NCBI GenBank assembly: GCA_036802945.1
Contig: DAIRVG010000009.1
Coordinates: 23,222-87,221 of the forward strand
Reading direction: 5' to 3'
DNA from: Gp6-AA40 sp036802945
GTDB taxonomy: Bacteria; Acidobacteriota; Vicinamibacteria; Vicinamibacterales; UBA2999
DNA: 64,000 nt
Positions within the stretch are counted from its first letter, which is position 1. The number at the start of each line of letters is the position of its first letter. The notes under the pieces are model-generated. The model was not told the DNA's origin. It saw only the letters and a list, made by a program, of their open reading frames with translations, and ran no database searches. Positions 57,319 through 64,000 of the stretch are shown here, piece after piece. A program made the position numbers and the translations under genes.

Positions 57319-59730
57319 ATGCGTCACGCGCTGACCGTCGCTTCAACCACAGCTGTGCTGGTGGTCCTGCTTTCACTGTCGAGTCGGACAACCGCATTTG
57401 CTCAGAGCGGCACGGCTGAAATCTGGGGCCACGTGGCGGATTCGTCAGGTCAGAGCATTGAGCGCGCGGCGATCACCGTCACGAACGTGGAGACCGGAGC
57501 AAATCGCCAGGTCTTCACCGATGACAGTGGACGATTCGCGGCGCCGGCGCTTCCGGTCGGGCCTTACGAAGTGACCGCGGCCTTCGAGGGATACGCGGCG
57601 CGGCGCCAGGAGGCGCTGGTGCTGCATCCTGGGCAGCGAGTGGTACTGCAATTCGAGTTGCGCCGCGCGGTCTTCCCGGAAACGCTCACCATCGGGCTCA
57701 TGCCCGCGGAGCTCGAAACGGCGCGCACGCACGAGAGTTACTTCGTCGATACGTCGCAAGTCGAGACGCTCCCGACCAAGGATCGTCAATTCCTGCGCTT
57801 CACCCAGCTCGCGCCTGCGGTCTCGACGGACGCGGCGACCGGCGGCCTTAGCGTCATGGATCAATCGAGCGCGCTGAACCGCGTCGTCATTGACGGTTTC
57901 GATCACACCAGCAGCTTGACCGGTGAGCCATACGGCACCCTCGGCGTCGACGCGACGCCATCGCAGCTGAGCGAGGCGGCGGTTCGCGAGCTTCGCATCG
58001 AGACCAACGGCTACCCGGCAGAGGCGGGCCGGGCCGGCGCCGGCGTATTCAGCGTCGTGACGAAATCAGGCACGGACACGATGCATGGCACCGCCTTCGA
58101 GTTCTTCGGTGATCGCGCCCTCAACGCCGCGAGAACGATCGACGGCGCAGACGAAGTGAATCCACCGTACCGGTCGAACCAGTTTGGCGGGGTGCTCGGC
58201 GGCCCGATCATCCGATCCCGCGACCTTTTCCTGGCGAGCTACGAAGGTCTCCGCCGCTCGGCGACGACCTCGGAGGACCAGGACCTCGCGCTTTTGCGAC
58301 TCGATCATCATTTCACCGGCACCCAGCAAATGATGGCCCGGTACCTCGGACAGCAATTCACAAGCGCGCCGTGGGACATTCGAACGTGGTCGCTCGGTCT
58401 CTCCCTGAACAGCAGTCTCGGCGGGTCGGTCGTCAATGAGGCGCGGGTGCAGCGTTCCGCGAACCGCGACGTGCAGAGCTTCGCGCACGATTTCGACGCA
58501 ACACGAATTGAGGCTGCTGATTCGATCTCGTTCGTCGCGGGCAGCCATTCCATGAAGGCGGGCGCTGACGCACTCTTCGACACCAACTCCGCCACGTTTG
58601 GCGGGCGGGGCACGATGCCCACGGTCCACCAGGATGTCACGAGCTACGCTGCATTCGTCCAGGACGCGTGGCGCGCGGGCCGAACAGTGACGGTGGATCT
58701 CGGTGTGCGCTATGACATGCAGACGATGCCGTTAGTGCCGCGTGACCGGAACAACGTGGCGCCGCGGGTCGGGCTGAGCTGGGCTGGCACAGAACATTCG
58801 GTCCTCCGCGCGAGCTACGGAATCTTCTACGGCATGACCCCGGCGATCATCCCGGCCGTCGCAGGGCTCAACGGCGGCGCACCGTCGGTTGTCGTCGATG
58901 GCGGGTTTCAGAATGCGCAGGTTCAACAGGCCAATGTCGGATGGGAATGGGAGAAGTACCGCGTCGCGACGGCTGGAGTGACCTACTTGTTCGCAAGAGG
59001 GATCCACCTCCCGCGTGCGGAAGAGTCGAACATTGGCACTCCGTTCAATCGCGTCGTCACGTACCGGAGCAGTGGTGAATCGCGGTACAACGGCATCGCC
59101 TATCACGTACGGATGCAGTTTCCGCAGTCTCTGTTTTCCACGTTGTCGTACACTCTCGCGCGGGGAGACGACACGGCGCCTGGCGTCGCGCCCCTTGTGT
59201 TCGGCACCCCCGCCGCGGACCGGCGTGCTCTGTCGCCGACCATCGCCGCGGCGAGAACGCCGGGTGACAACGACCAGCACCATCGTGCGGCCCTGTCGAT
59301 GATGTATGACACCAGACTGCTTGCGGAAAAGGCTCCAGGCAGACTGAAGCCGCTCGTGAGAAATTGGTCCGTCAGCGCCATCTACATGCTTCAAAGCGGA
59401 CAGCCGTATAGCGCGTACGTCGATCGCGACATCAACGGGGACGGCAACGCCTTCAACGATCTGACGCCGGGGACGTCGAGGAATCAGTACCGCCTTCCGT
59501 GGCAGGCATCAATAGATCCGCGAATCGCGCGTGACTTTCATGTCGGTGCCCGCGGAAAGGTGTCGTTGATCTGGGAAGCGTTCAACGTGACGAACCGGCC
59601 AAACTACGGCGCAGTTGACGACACGGTGTATACCGCCGGCGGAGACGGGCTGCGCCTCAACGGTCCGCTCGGCAGCAGGACGCTGGCTGATGGCCGAATT
59701 ACGCAGCTTGCCGTAAGGGTGGGTTTCTAG
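57319..59730 (+). CDS. TonB-dependent receptor with carboxypeptidase-regulatory domain
   Basis: About 803 residues from the ATG at 57319 (TTG 57310 and GTG 57313 are in frame). Signal peptide ends at AFAQ. A regulatory beta-sandwich (IWGHVADSSGQSIERAAITV...DDSGRFAAPALPVGPYEVTA) precedes a plug domain (ETLPTKDRQFLRFTQLAPAV...VVIDGFDHTSS...ELRIETNGYPAEAGRAGAGV) and the barrel, which ends in LAVRVGF. This is the Oar-like receptor type that is numerous in Acidobacteria. It would import or bind a large substrate using TonB energy; substrate unknown. It ends 30 bases from the convergent pseudokinase gene. Confidence 0.9.
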   Translation: MRHALTVASTTAVLVVLLSLSSRTTAFAQSGTAEIWGHVADSSGQSIERAAITVTNVETGANRQVFTDDSGRFAAPALPVGPYEVTAAFEGYAARRQEALVLHPGQRVVLQFELRRAVFPETLTIGLMPAELETARTHESYFVDTSQVETLPTKDRQFLRFTQLAPAVSTDAATGGLSVMDQSSALNRVVIDGFDHTSSLTGEPYGTLGVDATPSQLSEAAVRELRIETNGYPAEAGRAGAGVFSVVTKSGTDTMHGTAFEFFGDRALNAARTIDGADEVNPPYRSNQFGGVLGGPIIRSRDLFLASYEGLRRSATTSEDQDLALLRLDHHFTGTQQMMARYLGQQFTSAPWDIRTWSLGLSLNSSLGGSVVNEARVQRSANRDVQSFAHDFDATRIEAADSISFVAGSHSMKAGADALFDTNSATFGGRGTMPTVHQDVTSYAAFVQDAWRAGRTVTVDLGVRYDMQTMPLVPRDRNNVAPRVGLSWAGTEHSVLRASYGIFYGMTPAIIPAVAGLNGGAPSVVVDGGFQNAQVQQANVGWEWEKYRVATAGVTYLFARGIHLPRAEESNIGTPFNRVVTYRSSGESRYNGIAYHVRMQFPQSLFSTLSYTLARGDDTAPGVAPLVFGTPAADRRALSPTIAAARTPGDNDQHHRAALSMMYDTRLLAEKAPGRLKPLVRNWSVSAIYMLQSGQPYSAYVDRDINGDGNAFNDLTPGTSRNQYRLPWQASIDPRIARDFHVGARGKVSLIWEAFNVTNRPNYGAVDDTVYTAGGDGLRLNGPLGSRTLADGRITQLAVRVGF

Positions 59731-59760
59731 CGACCGACCGCCACGCCAGGCGCAACCGCC

Positions 59761-60768
59761 TCAATGCGTAGCGTTCGAGAGGACCGCGCGAAGAATCGAG
59801 TCGAATGGCCGCGATGCGTCCGCCGAAGGCACCACGGAATGGGCGCCGGCCGGTCGTCGCGCGTGGACAACGAGAGCGGGCTGCTTCCGCAGTTCACTGC
59901 AGGTCGTCCGCAGAAAAACCTGGAGCGCCATCCCGCCGGCGCGGCGGCTGGCCGTCGTGCCGGTGGTATCGGCGAATGAGCGCTGGGCGTCGACCGCCGA
60001 TCTGAACGCGAGTCTTGGATGAATCTGCAGCGCTTGCTGCAGCCACATGCGAAGCGCCAATGTCGAGTCCGGAGCCCCCGGCGTCGATGACAACTCCGTT
60101 GCCATCGTCACCAGATCCGACAACCCGCGCGGATACTCGGTGGTTCGCAGAGGGCGATGGAGGACAATCGCGAGGATCAGCGCACCCATCTGCGTGACGT
60201 CCGCGTTCTGATCGAATCGTGCGAGACTCGCGACCGCCGGCATCGCGAGGCCGAAATCCTTCCAGAGCTGCTCCCGGTTGCGCTGCAGCGCCTCAAGCCC
60301 TGCGCCAAACACGCAATCGGTCAGCATGATCCGTCCGTCGTTAGTGAGGAGGACGTGCGCCGGGTTGATCGCGCCGTGCGCCAGCCCGCCGGGCCAGGAA
60401 TGCAGCGCTGCGACGGCGCTAATCACCAGCGAGGAGAGCTCCAAGATCGCCGCCGTCGGGACAACCTCGCCGGTCGACTGGAGATGTGCCAACAGGTGCG
60501 ACAGCCGCACACCTCCCGGCATCTCACTGACGATCCGCAGAGACGGGCCCTCGCGCTCGATCCGCTTGACGGGCGCGAACAGCCGCATGTCGAGATCGAC
60601 GTAGCGCGACGCGCGGCCGCGGATGGCCTCCTCGACGACCGGAAGCAACGCGAGCGCCGGCGCGAGTTCGAGCACCTCGGTGTTCGTACGACCGTCGGTT
60701 TCGATCCGTCGGACACCCACTCCGTCTTCGAGTGAGTAGAATTCCCCAGGGATAATGCGTCTGACCAC
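59761..60768 (-). CDS. Protein kinase-like pseudokinase
   Basis: A 335-residue protein starting with GTG at 60768. The middle has the C-lobe layout of a Ser/Thr kinase: VISAVAALHSWPGGLAHGAI then NPAHVLLTNDGRIMLTDCVF. The catalytic loop HRDLKPxN is HGAINPAH (131-138), so both the catalytic Asp and the metal Asn are lost, and DFG is DCVFG (151-155). No glycine-rich loop or VAIK lysine is visible. It is therefore probably inactive and acts as a binding or scaffold protein. No membrane segment or extra domain is evident. It diverges from rmuC. Confidence 0.78.
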   Translation of the reverse strand: MVRRIIPGEFYSLEDGVGVRRIETDGRTNTEVLELAPALALLPVVEEAIRGRASRYVDLDMRLFAPVKRIEREGPSLRIVSEMPGGVRLSHLLAHLQSTGEVVPTAAILELSSLVISAVAALHSWPGGLAHGAINPAHVLLTNDGRIMLTDCVFGAGLEALQRNREQLWKDFGLAMPAVASLARFDQNADVTQMGALILAIVLHRPLRTTEYPRGLSDLVTMATELSSTPGAPDSTLALRMWLQQALQIHPRLAFRSAVDAQRSFADTTGTTASRRAGGMALQVFLRTTCSELRKQPALVVHARRPAGAHSVVPSADASRPFDSILRAVLSNATH

Positions 60769-60986
60769 GGGTGTTCCGAGTGCAACGGACGCACCGTGGG
60801 GGCCGCGTCAATTCGTTCGGAATTCGGGTCGATCTCGAGGTGTGTGCGGCAAAGCACGCTTTCCTATTACAGATTGGTCAGCGCGGGACGGCGATCTGTA
60901 ACCGGGCTCATGGGTACAGGACCCTCGGGGTGGAGCCGGGCCGACTCGTTTTGCCCTACCTGCTACACTGCAAGTCGAAACCCCCA

Positions 60987-62300
60987 ATGGAATGGATCTT
61001 TGCCGTCGCCGCAGCCGCGGTCGCGGCGATGCTGGCCACATCGATTGCGCGCTCGTCGGCGGGGCGCCAGCTTGCCGAGCAGCGTGCCGCGATGGTCGCT
61101 GAACTGGCGGCCGCCAGGCGCGACAACGAGTGGCTCACCGAGCAGGTGGCGCGTGAACGGGAAGTTCTCGGCGCCACGCAGACGCTCCTCGATACAGCCG
61201 AGCAGAAGCTCCGTGAAGCCTTCCAGTCACTGGCCGCCGACGCGCTGAACAGCAACCGTACCGCGTTCCTCGACCTCGCAAAGGCATCGTTCGAGGGGTT
61301 TCAGCAGCAGGCGACGCTCCAGTTCGATTCTCGTCAGAAGGCTATCGACGGGCTGGTCCAGCCGATCGCCGATACGCTCAAGAAAGTCGACGGGAAACTG
61401 GCCGAGGCGGAACTCGAGCGCCTCGAGGCTTACGCCCGGCTGACCGAGAAGGTCACCGCGCTGGGATCCACCGCAGACACCTTGTCGCGCGCGCTCCGCA
61501 CGCCCGCGGTCCGGGGCCGCTGGGGTGAAATGCAGCTGCGGCGCGTCGTCGAAATCGCGGGGATGCTCCGACGCTGCGACTTCGATGAGCAACCGCCCCT
61601 GCTGGGCGACAACGGCCGCCTGCGTCCTGATCTCATCGTTCATCTGCCGGGCGGCAAGCAGATCGTGGTAGACGCGAAGTCACCACTCGAAGCGTTTCTG
61701 GACGCGCAGGAGGCGCCTGACGAGGAGACGCGGACCCTCAAGCTCCAGGCGCATTCACGCCAGGTCCGCGATCACATGGACAAGCTTGGCAGCAAGGCGT
61801 ACTGGGAAGAGCTCGCAGAGTCTCCCGAGGTGGTGGTGATGTTCCTGCCAGGTGAAACGCTTTTCAGCGCCGCTCTGCAGCACGATCTCGGCCTGATCGA
61901 GCACGGGCTGAAGCAACGCGTCCTGCTCGCCAGCCCCATCACGTTGATTGCGCTGCTGACAACCGTCGCCCACTCGTGGCGGCAGGAGGCGCTGACCGAA
62001 AACTTCCGCGAGGTCGCAGACCTCGGCAGGGACCTCCACGATCGGCTCGCGAAGTTCGCTGAACACCTTGACGATGTGCGCAAGAAGCTCGACGGAGCCG
62101 TCCAGTCCTACAACGCTGCCGCAGGGTCCTTCGAATCGCGCGTCCTCGTCTCGGCGCGCCGCTTGCGGGAACTCAAGGTCACGACCGCAGAGGAGCTGCC
62201 GCCGGCCGAATCGATCGATACCGTGCCGCGTGTATTGAAGCACATCGGATTGATGGGATTGCCGCCAGGCGCGACGACTGACGAGGCAGAGTCAATATAA
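60987..62300 (+). CDS. rmuC: RmuC-family DNA recombination protein
   Basis: A 437-residue protein with an N-terminal membrane anchor (MEWIFAVAAAAVAAMLATSI), a long coiled coil (about 20-150: LAEQRAAMVAELAAARRDNE, LLDTAEQKLREAFQSLAAD) and the RmuC domain with nuclease-like motifs: RGRWGEMQLRRVVEIAGM, RPDLIVHLPGGKQIVVDAKS (D...DAK) and FLPGETLFSAAL. RmuC limits recombination at inverted repeats in E. coli and is a PD-(D/E)XK-type fold. ATG at 60987 sits 17 nt after TGC-TACACT (60961-60969). The frame is open to 60771, not used. glnS follows after 7 bases. Confidence 0.92.
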   Translation: MEWIFAVAAAAVAAMLATSIARSSAGRQLAEQRAAMVAELAAARRDNEWLTEQVAREREVLGATQTLLDTAEQKLREAFQSLAADALNSNRTAFLDLAKASFEGFQQQATLQFDSRQKAIDGLVQPIADTLKKVDGKLAEAELERLEAYARLTEKVTALGSTADTLSRALRTPAVRGRWGEMQLRRVVEIAGMLRRCDFDEQPPLLGDNGRLRPDLIVHLPGGKQIVVDAKSPLEAFLDAQEAPDEETRTLKLQAHSRQVRDHMDKLGSKAYWEELAESPEVVVMFLPGETLFSAALQHDLGLIEHGLKQRVLLASPITLIALLTTVAHSWRQEALTENFREVADLGRDLHDRLAKFAEHLDDVRKKLDGAVQSYNAAAGSFESRVLVSARRLRELKVTTAEELPPAESIDTVPRVLKHIGLMGLPPGATTDEAESI

Positions 62301-62301
62301 T
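62296..62301 (+). promoter_or_regulatory. -10 element of glnS, overlapping the rmuC stop
   Basis: TATAAT covers the TAA stop of rmuC and ends 6 nt before the glnS ATG; no Shine-Dalgarno is present. It allows a separate, leaderless glnS transcript. Confidence 0.55.
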
Positions 62302-62307
62302 TGCCCG

Positions 62308-64000
62308 ATGGATTTTGACGCCGGCACGTCGGCGCCACCAGCCCCGCTCGACTTCATCCGCGAAATCGTCGCCGAGGATCAGCGCACCGGGAAGCATGGC
62401 GGGCGTGTGCACACCCGGTTCCCACCCGAACCGAATGGATACCTCCATGTCGGCCACGCCAAGTCCATCTGCCTCAATTTCGGCGTCGCCGCCGAATTCG
62501 GCGGCCTCTGCAATCTCCGATTCGACGACACAAACCCTACGAAAGAGGACGTCGAGTACGTCGAGGCGATCCAGGAAGACGTCCGGTGGCTTGGCTTCGA
62601 GTGGGGTTCGATGTTCTACGCATCGGACTACTTCGAGCTGCTGTATCAATACGCCGAGGAGCTGATTCGTCAGGGGAAGGCGTACATCGACAGTCTCAGC
62701 GCGGACGACATCCGGGAGTACCGGGGCACGCTCACCGAGCCTGGGCGCAACAGCCCCTACCGCGAACGGACTGTCGATGAGAATCTCGATCTGTTCCGCC
62801 GGATGCGGGCGGGCGAGTTCCCGGACGGCGCGCACGTGCTGCGGGCGACGATCGACATGGCGTCACCGAACATCAACATGCGCGATCCAACGCTGTACCG
62901 GATCCGGCATGCCTCTCACCACCGCACCGGCGACGCCTGGCCCATCTACCCGACGTACGACTACGCGCACCCGATCTCGGACGCAATCGAAGGGATCACG
63001 CATTCGCTCTGCACGCTCGAGTTCGAGGATCACCGGCCGCTGTACGACTGGATCGTCGACGCGCTCAGCGGTACCGCGCGGGAGTTCAAGTCGCGTCCGC
63101 AACAAATCGAGTTCGCGCGCCTCAACCTGAATTCCACGGTGATGAGCAAACGGAAGCTGCTGGCGCTCGTCCAGCAGCGGCTCGTGCACGGGTGGGACGA
63201 TCCGCGGATGCCAACAATCGCCGGCATCCGGCGCCGCGGCTTCACGCCGGAAGCGGTCCGCGACTTCTGCGCGCGGATCGGCGTCGCGAAGAAGGAAAAC
63301 GTGATCGACATCGCGTTGCTCGAGCACACCGTGCGCGAGGATCTCAACCGGCGCGCGCTCCGCGCGCTTGCGGTGCTCCGTCCGTTGAAGGTCGTGATCG
63401 AGAACTATCCGGAAGGGCGTGTCGAGGAAGTATCGGCCACCAACAACCCGGAGGATCCGTCCGCCGGTACGCGGCGCATCGCGTTCACACGCGTGCTCTA
63501 CATCGAGCAAGAAGATTTCATGGAGACGCCGCCGAAGAAGTTCTTCCGGCTCTCCCCTGGCACCGAGGTGCGCCTGCGCTATTCCTACATCCTGAAGTGC
63601 GAGCGCGCCATCAGGGACACGTCAGGCGCGGTGGTGGAATTGCGCTGTAGCTACGATGCCGATTCGCTGAACGGGCCGACGGCCATGCGCAAGGTAAAGG
63701 GAACCATTCACTGGGTGTCGGCCGACCATGCACAGGACGCTGAGGTACGCCTGTACGATCGGCTTTTTCGGTCCGAGGACCCGGGCGGAGGCGGTCGGGA
63801 CCCGCTTGATGATCTGAATCCGAAATCTCTCGAGCGCATCGAAGGCGCGAAGGTCGAACCGGCACTGGCCTCGGCGGCTCCCGGCGAGCGCTTTCAGTTC
63901 GAGCGCCAGGGGTACTTTTGCGTCGATCCCGATTCGCGCGCGGGCAAGTTGGTGTTCAACCGCACCGTTACGCTCAAGGATTCCTGGGCCAAGATACAGA
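62308..64000 (+). CDS. glnS: Glutaminyl-tRNA synthetase (last residues outside window)
   Basis: Charges tRNA-Gln directly. About 564 residues are seen; the end, LVFNRTVTLKDSWAKIQ, corresponds to the last residues of known GlnRS, so only a few are missing. HIGH motif HVGH (47-50) in RFPPEPNGYLHVGHAKSI, LRFDDTNPTKEDVEYV, and the KMSKS-like VMSKRKL are clear, as is PTYDYAHPISDAIEGITHSL. The YDWIVDALS and C-terminal two-barrel anticodon domain agree with GlnRS, not GluRS. Bacterial GlnRS is limited to some phyla and is thought to have come from eukaryotes by transfer. Confidence 0.96.
   Translation, partial: MDFDAGTSAPPAPLDFIREIVAEDQRTGKHGGRVHTRFPPEPNGYLHVGHAKSICLNFGVAAEFGGLCNLRFDDTNPTKEDVEYVEAIQEDVRWLGFEWGSMFYASDYFELLYQYAEELIRQGKAYIDSLSADDIREYRGTLTEPGRNSPYRERTVDENLDLFRRMRAGEFPDGAHVLRATIDMASPNINMRDPTLYRIRHASHHRTGDAWPIYPTYDYAHPISDAIEGITHSLCTLEFEDHRPLYDWIVDALSGTAREFKSRPQQIEFARLNLNSTVMSKRKLLALVQQRLVHGWDDPRMPTIAGIRRRGFTPEAVRDFCARIGVAKKENVIDIALLEHTVREDLNRRALRALAVLRPLKVVIENYPEGRVEEVSATNNPEDPSAGTRRIAFTRVLYIEQEDFMETPPKKFFRLSPGTEVRLRYSYILKCERAIRDTSGAVVELRCSYDADSLNGPTAMRKVKGTIHWVSADHAQDAEVRLYDRLFRSEDPGGGGRDPLDDLNPKSLERIEGAKVEPALASAAPGERFQFERQGYFCVDPDSRAGKLVFNRTVTLKDSWAKIQ

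Overview
The window is GC-rich chromosomal DNA that reads as an acidobacterium (Acidobacteriota), plausibly of the Vicinamibacteria type. The case rests on a secreted von Willebrand-type protein of the 'VWFA-related acidobacterial' kind (45076-46164), carboxypeptidase-regulatory-domain outer-membrane barrels without close Bacteroidetes partners, the PurS/PurQ/small-PurL arrangement, a bacterial GlnRS, and general gene style. This assignment is inference; there is no rRNA, tRNA, phage, insertion sequence or CRISPR array in the window. About 53 protein genes are packed tightly, many with 4-base ATGA/GTGA/TGATG overlaps.

Layout. 1-1859: tyrS followed by the start of an eboE-like gene that leaves the window. 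1883-2707: a Tat-type metallophosphoesterase sharing a tiny divergent promoter with tyrS. 2704-11759 (minus): a purine operon transcribed M16 protease-purB-purS-purQ-purL-purF-purM-purN. 12015-15667: rlmN facing mtaB and purD; the purD tail is made of a short palindromic repeat. 15767-16899: rpsU with a strong promoter and structured leader, a zinc-ribbon protein, a terminator and a STAS-domain regulator. 16933-22721: a compact operon of a UbiA-type polyprenyl-phosphate transferase, a DUF362 protein, an Arg/Pro-rich unknown protein and two glycosyltransferases. 22722-27124 (minus): a PDZ/7TM/GAF/PAS histidine kinase with an NtrC-type sigma-54 activator. 27330-30292 (minus): a secreted unknown protein and a beta-barrel protein.

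30596-33976: glgC, eno and gpmA (glycogen and lower glycolysis). 34063-34371: a small unknown gene with the best consensus promoter in the window and a long leader holding a short ORF. 34666-37942: a methylmalonyl-CoA-mutase-type catalytic subunit fused translationally to two peptide-type ABC ATPases. 37979-40723 (minus): a LolD/MacB-type ATPase and acetyl-CoA synthetase. 40777-42563 (minus): myo-inositol-1-phosphate synthase and a small membrane protein. 42594-46941: a methyltransferase-like protein, a TonB protein with an N-terminal helix-turn-helix domain, an FxLYD-like membrane protein, the VWFA protein and a ZIP metal transporter. 47121-48513: a sigma-54-promoted BON-domain protein facing a lipoprotein. 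48592-53619: polA, a secreted TPR-like protein and pcnB. 53658-57259 (minus): DUF1015-serA-serC serine operon. 57319-64000: a TonB-dependent receptor, a pseudokinase, rmuC and almost all of glnS.

Three patterns run through the window. First, many unlinked start codons have a clear -10 hexamer 6-8 nt upstream and no Shine-Dalgarno, which suggests leaderless mRNAs, often from overlapping divergent -10 elements. Second, nearly every convergent gene junction that has a gap holds an inverted repeat made of simple repeated words, and these words sometimes enter coding sequence. Third, a -24/-12 promoter and a sigma-54 activator both occur, pointing to sigma-54 regulation of envelope functions. The strongest candidates for undescribed biology are the TonB-HTH fusion, the UbiA-DUF362-glycosyltransferase operon, DUF1015 in serine synthesis, and the small gene with the long leader.
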